From an uncultured Lachnospiraceae bacterium (lineage in GTDB: Bacteria > Bacillota > Clostridia > Lachnospirales > Lachnospiraceae), in assembly GCA_910587895.1 (NCBI GenBank), contig CAJUOE010000117.1, positions 1 to 6,472 of the forward strand: DNA of 6,472 nucleotides, given 5' to 3'. Below the pieces are notes generated by a model. It made no database searches, was not told the origin of the DNA, and worked only from the letters and a program-made list of their open reading frames with translations. Shown here one piece after another: positions 1 to 5,005 of this stretch; within the stretch, counting starts at the first letter, position 1; each line of letters begins with the position of its first letter. Both the position numbers and the translations under genes were made by a program.

Positions 1-482
1 AATGGCGCAGGATACGAACTGAACATAAGCAGGCAAATTTCAGCGAGCGTGTCGTTTAAGGCGGGGGGGATTCCGGTAAAGTGGAACCAGTCTGCGCCTG
101 CAAAAATATCCTTCCAGCAGAAATCTTCGGAAGATGCGGTGGACAGTGCAGAGTCGGCACGGTCGTATATTACTTTGGAAGGTCTCTGCGAGGCTCCCTT
201 CTCCAGATAGTAAATGCCGACGCGGTCTCCCCCGCGGGCGATGTATGAGGTATCCACCCCGTATTTGCGCAGGGCATTGATACCGGCCTGTCCGATTTCA
301 TGGGCGGGCAGGCGTGAAACAAATGCGGCCTCAAATCCATAATTTGCCAGCGATACGCAGACGTTTGCCTCGCCGCCGCCGAATGTGGCGCCCAGTCTGT
401 CCGCCTGAATGAATCGCAGATAGCCTTCGGGGGCGAGCCGCAGCATTAATTCTCCAAATGTGATTATTTTTTTTCCATTCAT
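1..482 (-). CDS. kdgK: 2-keto-3-deoxygluconate kinase (PfkB family), 3' end outside window
   Basis: Phosphorylates 2-keto-3-deoxygluconate with ATP to give KDPG, in the cytoplasm, feeding the aldolase encoded just upstream. Only the N-terminal 160 codons are in the window; family members are usually about 310-340 residues. Visible are the opening ITFGELMLRL (residues 6-16), the PfkB N-terminal glycine motif FGGGEANV (34-41), and the stretch GIYYLEKGASQRPSKVIYDR (89-108), highly characteristic of KDG kinases in this family. FHFTGIPPAL (133-142) is also typical. The start is supported by a ribosome binding site (AAAGGAG, plus-strand 490-496) seven bases upstream. It follows the aldolase stop by 30 nt, so the two are probably co-transcribed. 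The last ten or so residues before the edge (LLMFSSYPAP) do not look like the usual helix here, but too little is visible to judge. Family assignment is confident; strict substrate is inferred from the motif and the neighbour. Confidence 0.9.
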   Translation of the reverse strand, partial: MNGKKIITFGELMLRLAPEGYLRFIQADRLGATFGGGEANVCVSLANYGFEAAFVSRLPAHEIGQAGINALRKYGVDTSYIARGGDRVGIYYLEKGASQRPSKVIYDRADSALSTASSEDFCWKDIFAGADWFHFTGIPPALNDTLAEICLLMFSSYPAP

Positions 483-512
483 GGTAATTCTCCTTTATCA
501 GAACATATGCGG

Positions 513-1142
513 TCAGTTTCGAATGGTTCTCAAAGCGTCTTCTGTCAACCGCCGGATTTCCTCAAAGTTCTGTAATTTTAACAGCTCGTCGCGTACCATC
601 CATGTGCCTCCGCAGGCAAATATTTTGTCAAAGGCGAGATAGGTATGAATGTTATCCGGCGTAATGCCGCCGGTGGGCATGAAACGTACCTGCGGGTATG
701 GGCCGGACAAAGCCTTTATGGTCTCCAGGCCGCCGGATGCTTCTGCGGGGAAAAATTTCAGGTACGTGAGGCCGAACGAAAGTGCAGCCTCAATATCGCT
801 TGGGTTATTGACGCCCGGAATCACGGGGTACTTCTTTTTGATGCAATGTTTCACCATCGTCGGGTTGAATCCGGGGCTTACGATGAAACGGGCGCCTGCT
901 TTCATTGCCTGGTCAGCCTGTGCCGTGGTAAGGACGGTTCCCGCGCCGATCAGCATGTCCGGAAATTCTTCCGCCATGATCCGAATGCAGTCTGCTGCAG
1001 CCTCCGTGCGGAATGTGACTTCTGCGCAGGGCAGGTCGCCGTCACAGAGCGCCTTTGCCAATGGCTTGGCGTCGGCAATATTGTGCAGGACTACGACTGG
1101 TACAATGTGTTTTTTTTCGATTTCTTTGATGATATTTTCCAT
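513..1142 (-). CDS. eda: KDPG/KHG aldolase (2-dehydro-3-deoxyphosphogluconate aldolase)
   Basis: Class I (Schiff-base) aldolase that cleaves KDPG to pyruvate and glyceraldehyde-3-phosphate, and often also 4-hydroxy-2-oxoglutarate. It acts in the cytoplasm at the end of the Entner-Doudoroff/uronate route. The 209-residue protein matches the usual length (about 205-215). Family landmarks are in order: EVTFRT (41-46, with Glu41 and Arg45), GAGTV (66-70), SPGFNP (89-94), PVIPG (106-110), YLKFFPAEASGG (127-138) with Lys129 as the expected Schiff-base lysine, PTGGI (156-160) and CGGTWMV (177-183). No catalytic residue appears missing. The ribosome binding site AAGGAGG (plus-strand 1147-1153) lies four bases before the start and contains the stop codon of the upstream 65-codon ORF, suggesting translational coupling. 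The gene precedes the KDG kinase, its pathway partner. A regulator is not visible in the window. Confidence 0.96.
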   Translation of the reverse strand: MENIIKEIEKKHIVPVVVLHNIADAKPLAKALCDGDLPCAEVTFRTEAAADCIRIMAEEFPDMLIGAGTVLTTAQADQAMKAGARFIVSPGFNPTMVKHCIKKKYPVIPGVNNPSDIEAALSFGLTYLKFFPAEASGGLETIKALSGPYPQVRFMPTGGITPDNIHTYLAFDKIFACGGTWMVRDELLKLQNFEEIRRLTEDALRTIRN

Positions 1143-1151
1143 AAGGCCTCC

Positions 1152-1349
1152 TTATATTCCACCGGCAGCGTTTGGCTGTGGGCCCTCGGCGTCTGCCAGC
1201 AGTACCGGGGGAGTAACCCATACCAGATGGTCTTCACCGGAAGGATTTGAATTGCTGTCGTCATTACGGTTTTGGCCCGGCAGGTCAACTTCCGGAATAT
1301 TGCCGTCATCGTAGGTGTTTTTTTCGTTTTTATCTTTTTCTTTGTCCAT
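1152..1349 (-). CDS. Small acidic hypothetical protein (65 aa) leading the eda-kdgK operon
   Basis: I do not recognise this protein. It encodes 65 residues: a charged Lys/Glu/Asp/Asn-rich N-terminal half (residues 1-40, beginning MDKEKDKNEKN), then a more hydrophobic stretch LVWVTPPVLLAD (42-53) and a Pro/Asn/Gly tail ending NAAGGI. There is no signal peptide, membrane segment or cysteine, and it is probably soluble and largely disordered. Codon use resembles the neighbouring genes. A good ribosome binding site (AAAGGAGA, plus-strand 1365-1372) lies upstream, but about 15 nt from the ATG, which is long; an in-frame stop just upstream excludes an earlier start. Its TAA lies inside the aldolase ribosome binding site, 9 nt before the aldolase start, so translation of this ORF could help expose or feed initiation of eda. 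It could be a true small protein or a leader ORF. The layout is seen; the function is unknown. Confidence 0.55.
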   Translation of the reverse strand: MDKEKDKNEKNTYDDGNIPEVDLPGQNRNDDSNSNPSGEDHLVWVTPPVLLADAEGPQPNAAGGI

Positions 1350-1478
1350 AATTTACAAAAAGATTCTCCTTTCTCAAACAGTTTCCTTTAGTATGTACAG
1401 AAACAAAAGAAAAATTCGCAGGAAAGTTACAAATTAGCCTGTGTGTTACATTTGTGGAAATTCTGTGTGATTCTTTTA
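1350..1478. other. AT-rich divergent intergenic region between the eda operon and the NYN gene
   Basis: This non-coding stretch must hold the promoter of the minus-strand eda operon, but I see no convincing -35/-10 pair for it. CATACT-like and TACATA-like boxes around plus-strand 1392-1400 are the best weak candidates. Two copies of CTGTGTG occur at 1439-1445 and 1463-1469, 24 bp apart, and GTTAC-containing words occur at 1426-1430 and 1445-1449. These could be regulator contacts but are too short to call. Confidence 0.4.
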
Positions 1479-1507
1479 TTGTTTTCACAAATGGAAAGTA
1501 TTATAAT
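1479..1507 (+). promoter_or_regulatory. Sigma-A-type promoter for the NYN-domain gene
   Basis: A perfect -10 box TATAAT (1502-1507) sits 17 bp downstream of TTGTTT (1479-1484), a partial match to the TTGACA -35 consensus. Transcription would start near 1514, leaving a leader of about 40 nt before the ATG at 1555. No operator-like palindrome overlaps it. Confidence 0.65.
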
Positions 1508-1540
1508 TGTCTCGAAGGTAAAAATAGTTGTTAGAAATGG

Positions 1541-1547
1541 AAAGGAG
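1541..1547 (+). promoter_or_regulatory. Ribosome binding site fixing the NYN gene start at 1555
   Basis: AAAGGAG ends seven bases before the ATG at 1555. An upstream in-frame TTG (1528) and ATG (1537) would place this element inside the coding region and have no comparable ribosome binding site, so 1555 is the likely true start. Confidence 0.75.
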
Positions 1548-1554
1548 TAGCAGA

Positions 1555-2370
1555 ATGAGGGATGAAACAAGATATGCCCTGCTGATTGATGCAGAAAATG
1601 TGTCTTCCAAGTATATTCGAATTGTGACGAAGGAGGCACAGGCGATGGGCAATATCACTATCCGCAGAATTTACGGGGACTGGACGGCTACGGCAAAGAA
1701 TTCCTGGAAGGATTCTCTTCTGGAAAATTCACTGTCGCCGATTCAGCAGTACAGTTATACGGTGGGAAAGAATTCTTCGGATTCCGCCATGATCATTGAC
1801 GCCATGGATATTCTCTATGCAAACAATGTGGACGGGTTTATTATCGTATCTTCCGACAGTGATTTTACCAAGCTGGCCATGAGGCTCCGGGAATCCGGCA
1901 AACATGTGATTGGAATGGGAGAGAGCAAGACGCCGACGCCTTTTGTAAGGGCATGCGAGCAGTTTAAGACACTGGACGTACTCTATAAAAATCATCATCC
2001 GGTACAGAAAAACAATACAGCGGAACGTACGAGACGGCAGGAGATTAAGTGCGTGCCGGCGGAAAGAGCGCTTCCCAGAGAATTACAGTCCAAAGATGCG
2101 CAGCCGATCACGAATCTTGGAGCTATCAAGGAAATGGTTATTTCGCTTTTGGATGAGAATTCGGACGAGGATGGCTGGATGTATCTGTCGGAACTGGGAA
2201 ATATGATTCAGCGGATGTATTCAGATTTTGACTGCAGGAATTATGGATTTGCAAAATTTGGGAAACTAATAGAATCTTTCCCTGAATTGCAGACCAGAAA
2301 AGACGATTCCAGCAATGGGATTACCAAAATCGTACTGGTGCGCAAACGGGAAGAATGGCTGGGGAACTAG
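1555..2370 (+). CDS. NYN (PIN-like, LabA/DUF88 type) domain protein with C-terminal OST-HTH/LOTUS-like domain
   Basis: A predicted metal-dependent RNA-processing enzyme with an RNA-binding module, cytoplasmic, 271 residues from the chosen ATG. The N-terminal NYN domain (about 5-145) opens with ALLIDAENVS (8-17), where Asp12 and Asn15 are expected acidic/polar pocket residues. It continues with RIYGDW (38-43), GKNSSDSAMIIDAMD (71-85; Asp76 and Asp82), and the signature IIVSSDSDFTKLA (96-108; Asp101 and Asp103). All the acidic positions typical of active NYN/PIN folds seem present. A charged linker (about 146-185) leads to a C-terminal region (187-265) whose pattern of AIKEMVISLLDE, GWMYLSELGNMI, YGFAKFGKLIE and a closing KIVLV strand fits an OST-HTH/LOTUS winged-helix domain, which binds RNA in other proteins. 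It is monocistronic, with its own promoter. Its TAG overlaps the stop of a convergent small gene. Domain assignment is confident; RNA substrate and role are unknown. Confidence 0.88.
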   Translation: MRDETRYALLIDAENVSSKYIRIVTKEAQAMGNITIRRIYGDWTATAKNSWKDSLLENSLSPIQQYSYTVGKNSSDSAMIIDAMDILYANNVDGFIIVSSDSDFTKLAMRLRESGKHVIGMGESKTPTPFVRACEQFKTLDVLYKNHHPVQKNNTAERTRRQEIKCVPAERALPRELQSKDAQPITNLGAIKEMVISLLDENSDEDGWMYLSELGNMIQRMYSDFDCRNYGFAKFGKLIESFPELQTRKDDSSNGITKIVLVRKREEWLGN

Positions 2371-2531
2371 CTTTTGGGACGAAGGGTGCGGACAAGACGC
2401 CAGATGGTTTCGTGCATCCAGTCAACGGTCTCCGATAATTTTTTGTTTTCCTCCAGTAAGAGGACATTTTCAGCGCGTAACTTTTCCAGAGAATCCATCG
2501 TATTGTTTGATGACGTACTGTTTAACTCCAT
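2367..2531 (-). CDS. Small coiled-coil protein, 54 aa, unknown function
   Basis: I do not recognise a named family. The ORF encodes 54 residues, starting MELNSTSSNN, then a leucine/charge heptad pattern through LEKLRAENVLLLEENKKL (residues 15-32), and a tail containing VDWMHETIWRLVRTLRPKS with two tryptophans and a basic end. Residues about 13-50 should form an amphipathic helix, probably a dimeric coiled coil. There is no membrane segment or signal peptide. Reality is supported by a ribosome binding site GAGGTG (plus-strand 2537-2542) five bases before the ATG, and by a good extended -10 promoter about 70 bp upstream. The stop codon (2367-2369) lies within the same CTAG as the stop of the convergent NYN gene (2368-2370), so the genes overlap tail to tail by four bases. 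Small size suggests an adaptor or regulatory partner; that is inference. Confidence 0.7.
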   Translation of the reverse strand: MELNSTSSNNTMDSLEKLRAENVLLLEENKKLSETVDWMHETIWRLVRTLRPKS

Positions 2532-2536
2532 ATGTT

Positions 2537-2542
2537 CACCTC
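2537..2542 (-). promoter_or_regulatory. Ribosome binding site of the 54-aa coiled-coil gene
   Basis: Read on the minus strand, GAGGTG lies five bases before the ATG at 2531. It is the main evidence that this short frame is translated. Confidence 0.65.
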
Positions 2543-2599
2543 GATATCATTGATGATACAGCCGGTTAAAGAGCGTTTCGGCGCATATATACTAACAGT

Positions 2600-2608
2600 A
2601 TTATAACA
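2600..2608 (-). promoter_or_regulatory. Extended -10 promoter for the 54-aa coiled-coil gene
   Basis: On the minus strand this reads TGTTATAAT, a perfect -10 hexamer preceded by the TG-N extension. No strong -35 box is seen at the expected distance, which is usual for extended -10 promoters. Transcription would begin near plus-strand 2593 and run leftward, giving a leader of about 60 nt. Confidence 0.55.
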
Positions 2609-2654
2609 AACTCCCCGGAAAATGTGTGCTAAAATAGCGGAAAAAAACAGGGTG

Positions 2655-2670
2655 GAATATTGGAATATTC
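2655..2670. repeat. Perfect 16-bp palindrome in the divergent promoter region
   Basis: Two 7-bp arms, GAATATT and AATATTC, flank a GG centre. The left arm is also part of a direct repeat of GGAATATT. It lies between the leftward small-gene promoter and the rightward glf promoter, about 45 bp upstream of the latter's -35 box, where a dimeric regulator could bind. A second short dyad (AAATGC/GCATTT, 2675-2688) follows. No trailing T-run is present, so it is not a terminator. Confidence 0.4.
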
Positions 2671-2715
2671 TGTAAAATGCAGGCATTTCCTGTCGTGATA
2701 ATCTAAGAAAGGGGC

Positions 2716-2744
2716 TTGTATATGAAAAAGGGTTATACTATACT
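2716..2744 (+). promoter_or_regulatory. Promoter of the glf-apt-ispF-acetyltransferase operon
   Basis: TTGTAT (2716-2721) and TATACT (2739-2744) are separated by 17 bp, a good sigma-A-type arrangement. A second overlapping TATACT begins at 2734, but its spacing to this -35 is only 12 bp. The predicted start near 2751 leaves a leader of about 35 nt before glf. Confidence 0.65.
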
Positions 2745-2784
2745 GTACATGTGGTAAAAGAACGAACAGGATAAGGAGCCGGAA

Positions 2785-3888
2785 ATGAAAGCATATGATT
2801 ATTTAATTGTTGGAGCAGGGCTTTTTGGGGCGGTATTTGCACACGAGGCAAAAAAAGCCGGGAAGAAATGTCTTGTAATTGATAAGCGCGGTCACATTGG
2901 CGGGAATATTTACACCAGGGAAGTGGAAGGGATTCAGGTGCATGAATATGGCGCCCACATTTTCCACACTTCCAATAAAGAGGTCTGGCAGTATGTGAAT
3001 CAGTTTGCGGAGTTTAACCGCTATACCAATTCACCGGTAGCCAATTACAAGGGTGAAATCTACAATATGCCGTTTAATATGAACACATTCCATAAGCTGT
3101 GGGGCGTTGTGACTCCCAGGGAGGCGCGTGAAAGGATTGAACAGCAGAAACGGGAATATTCCGTGGAAGAACCGAAGAATCTGGAGGAGCAGGCGATCAG
3201 CCTTGTCGGGCCGGACGTGTACCACAGGCTGGTAAAAGGGTATACCGAGAAACAGTGGGGGAAACGTGCGACAGATCTTCCGGCGTTTATCATCAAGCGT
3301 CTTCCGGTGCGTTTTACGTATGATAATAATTATTTTAATGATGATTATCAGGGGATTCCCATTGGGGGTTATACCAGGATGATTGAGCACATGCTGGCGG
3401 GGACAGAAATCCGCCTGAATGAGGATTTTCTATCGAAACGGGAAGAGTATAAAGACCTGGCAGACACCGTTGTCTATACGGGAATGATTGACGAATATTT
3501 TGATTATTGTTACGGGGAACTGGAATACCGTTCGCTGCGTTTTGAGACGGAAGTGTTGGAGGAAGAGAACTATCAGGGCAATGCCGTGGTAAACTATACG
3601 GAATATGAGGTTCCCTATACGCGCATCATTGAGCATAAGCATTTTGAATACGGGACGCAGCCAAAGACCGTGATTACACGCGAATATCCGAAGAGCTGGA
3701 GTAAAGGCGACGAGCCGTACTATCCAATGAATGATGAGAAGAATGCGTCGTTATATGAGAAATACCATGCGCTTGCCATGCAGGAGGGGGACGTCATTTT
3801 CGGCGGCAGGCTGGGACAGTATAAGTATTATGACATGGACGATACCATCGAGGCGGCTTTGGAGATTTGGAAGTCTCGCAACCGATAA
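2785..3888 (+). CDS. glf: UDP-galactopyranose mutase
   Basis: Flavoenzyme that interconverts UDP-galactopyranose and UDP-galactofuranose, supplying galactofuranose for surface polysaccharides; cytoplasmic, requires reduced FAD. Its 367 residues equal the usual bacterial length. The N-terminal Rossmann FAD motif is VGAGLFG (9-15), followed by the acidic strand end VIDKRGHIGGNIY (31-43). HEYGAHIFHT (53-62) is strongly conserved in the family. GYTEKQWG (152-159) and the Arg175 region (KRLPVR) belong to the substrate pocket. The C-terminal GRLGQYKYYDMDDTI (341-355) carries the conserved Arg342 and the tyrosines that contact the substrate diphosphate. The start has AAGGAG (2773-2778) six bases upstream. 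It is first in its operon, 31 nt before apt. No glycosyltransferase or polysaccharide genes are in the window, so the polymer it serves cannot be named. Confidence 0.97.
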   Translation: MKAYDYLIVGAGLFGAVFAHEAKKAGKKCLVIDKRGHIGGNIYTREVEGIQVHEYGAHIFHTSNKEVWQYVNQFAEFNRYTNSPVANYKGEIYNMPFNMNTFHKLWGVVTPREARERIEQQKREYSVEEPKNLEEQAISLVGPDVYHRLVKGYTEKQWGKRATDLPAFIIKRLPVRFTYDNNYFNDDYQGIPIGGYTRMIEHMLAGTEIRLNEDFLSKREEYKDLADTVVYTGMIDEYFDYCYGELEYRSLRFETEVLEEENYQGNAVVNYTEYEVPYTRIIEHKHFEYGTQPKTVITREYPKSWSKGDEPYYPMNDEKNASLYEKYHALAMQEGDVIFGGRLGQYKYYDMDDTIEAALEIWKSRNR

Positions 3889-3905
3889 AATATAACAGGG
3901 ATTAC

Positions 3906-3911
3906 AGGAGG
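3906..3911 (+). promoter_or_regulatory. Consensus ribosome binding site of apt
   Basis: AGGAGG lies eight bases before the apt ATG at 3920. It is the strongest ribosome binding site in this operon, in the 31-nt gap after glf, so apt can initiate independently of glf translation. Confidence 0.75.
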
Positions 3912-3919
3912 ATAAGTCA

Positions 3920-4444
3920 ATGAAGAAACTGGAAGAGTATGTGAGAAGTATACCGGATTTTCCGGAGCCCGGAATCATTTTTCGGGATGTAACAAGCATT
4001 TTGCAGGATGCAGACGGACTGCACCTGGCAATCGACGGACTGATAGAGAGCCTGAAAGGCGTAGATTATGATGTAGTAGTTGGTCCCGAATCCAGAGGAT
4101 TTATTTTCGGCGTTCCAGTGGCATACGAGGCGAGAAAGGGATTTGTTCCGGTTCGCAAGAAGGGGAAACTGCCCTGCGAAGTTATTTCCGCAGAGTATGA
4201 CCTGGAGTATGGGAGCGCTGTGATTGAGATGCATAAGGATGCGATCAAACCGGGACAGAAAGTAGTCATTGTTGATGACCTCATTGCAACCGGCGGAACG
4301 ATAGAGGCAATTATCAAACTGGTGGAACAGCTTGGCGGTGAGGTTGTGAAGATTTGTTTCGTGATGGAGCTTGCCGGGCTGAACGGCAGGGAGAAACTTG
4401 CAGGTTACAGCGTGGACAGCCTTATCACATATGAAGGTAAATAG
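3920..4444 (+). CDS. apt: Adenine phosphoribosyltransferase
   Basis: Converts adenine and PRPP to AMP and pyrophosphate, the cytoplasmic purine-salvage step. Its 174 residues fit the family (about 170-180). The type I PRTase fold is clear: the hood start IPDFPEPGIIFRDVTSIL (11-28), VVVGPESRGFIFG (52-64), the flexible-loop/KKGKLPCE region (80-87), and the PRPP-binding motif VVIVDDLIATGGT (115-127) with the Asp119-Asp120 pair. The C-terminal FVMELAGLNGREKL (147-160) is typical of Apt. The start has a consensus AGGAGG. It is followed after 3 nt by ispF, whose ribosome binding site lies in the last apt codons, so the two are probably coupled. In many Firmicutes apt neighbours recJ and relA; neither is here. 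Confidence 0.97.
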   Translation: MKKLEEYVRSIPDFPEPGIIFRDVTSILQDADGLHLAIDGLIESLKGVDYDVVVGPESRGFIFGVPVAYEARKGFVPVRKKGKLPCEVISAEYDLEYGSAVIEMHKDAIKPGQKVVIVDDLIATGGTIEAIIKLVEQLGGEVVKICFVMELAGLNGREKLAGYSVDSLITYEGK

Positions 4445-4447
4445 AAC

Positions 4448-5005
4448 ATGAGAGTTGGAATTGGATATGACGTCCACAGGCTTTCTGAGAATCGGAAACT
4501 GGTTCTCGGAGGCGTTGAGATTGCGCATACCATGGGGCTTTTGGGGCATTCGGATGCGGATGTGCTCATACATGCCATTATGGATGCGCTGCTTGGGGCG
4601 GCGGCCCTGGGAGATATCGGAAAGCATTTCCCGGATACCGACCCGGCGTACAAGGGAATTTCCAGCATGAAATTGCTTGCGCACGTGCAGGAACTCCTGG
4701 TGCAGCAGGGATATATGATTGAAAATATAGATGCGACCATAATTGCGCAACAGCCCAAACTGCGCCCCTATATTGCGCAGATGGAGCAGAATATCGCCCG
4801 GGTTCTTTCGATTTCCGAAGAGCAGGTCAACGTCAAGGCGACTACCGAGGAGAATCTCGGGTTTACCGGGAGGGAAGAAGGCATCTCGGCACAGGCAATC
4901 TGTTCCCTGACCGGTTTATATGAGTCAGGCGTCGCAGCTTATGACAGTGAAAGGAACTGTCAGGGATGCGGCGGATGCGCGAGGCAGGAAGAAAGGAAAC
5001 TTTAA
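4448..5005 (+). CDS. ispF: 2-C-methyl-D-erythritol 2,4-cyclodiphosphate synthase, with atypical Cys-containing C-terminal tail
   Basis: Fifth enzyme of the MEP isoprenoid pathway: it cyclises CDP-ME-2-phosphate to MEcPP with release of CMP, as a trimer with divalent metal. The core (1-157) is complete: GIGYDVHRL (4-12) with metal ligands Asp8 and His10, LGHSDADVLIHAIMDALLGA (32-51) with His42, GDIGKHFPDTD (55-65), and the nucleotide/metal region KATTEENLGFTGREEGI (130-146). Usual length is about 155-160; here there are 185 residues. The additional tail (about 158-185) is hydrophilic and contains NCQGCGGC, placing Cys171, Cys174 and Cys177 in C-x2-C-x2-C spacing. The tail's last 40 nt overlap a possible start of the next gene. 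A weak ribosome binding site (GAAGGT) lies in the end of apt, 3 nt away. The enzyme call is certain; whether the tail binds metal or is just a drifted stop codon is unknown. Confidence 0.96.
   Translation: MRVGIGYDVHRLSENRKLVLGGVEIAHTMGLLGHSDADVLIHAIMDALLGAAALGDIGKHFPDTDPAYKGISSMKLLAHVQELLVQQGYMIENIDATIIAQQPKLRPYIAQMEQNIARVLSISEEQVNVKATTEENLGFTGREEGISAQAICSLTGLYESGVAAYDSERNCQGCGGCARQEERKL

Noticed and set aside
645..1314. Long plus-strand open frames (about 200 and 221 codons) opposite the aldolase and the small ORF
   Set aside because: They lie antisense to eda, which is a clear full-length enzyme with all its motifs. Their products are Cys/Trp-rich or low-complexity with no domain and no convincing ribosome binding site.
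1528..1554. Nine-residue N-terminal extension of the NYN protein from a TTG start
   Set aside because: The consensus ribosome binding site AAAGGAG lies within this extension, seven bases before the ATG at 1555, and the NYN domain begins directly after that ATG.
2315..2569. 84-codon plus-strand frame downstream of the NYN gene
   Set aside because: It starts inside the NYN gene in another frame and runs antisense to the coiled-coil gene, which has a better ribosome binding site and promoter.
3917..4750. 277-codon minus-strand frame opposite apt and ispF
   Set aside because: It spans two unrelated conserved genes on the other strand and its product resembles no family. It is a shadow of their codon bias.
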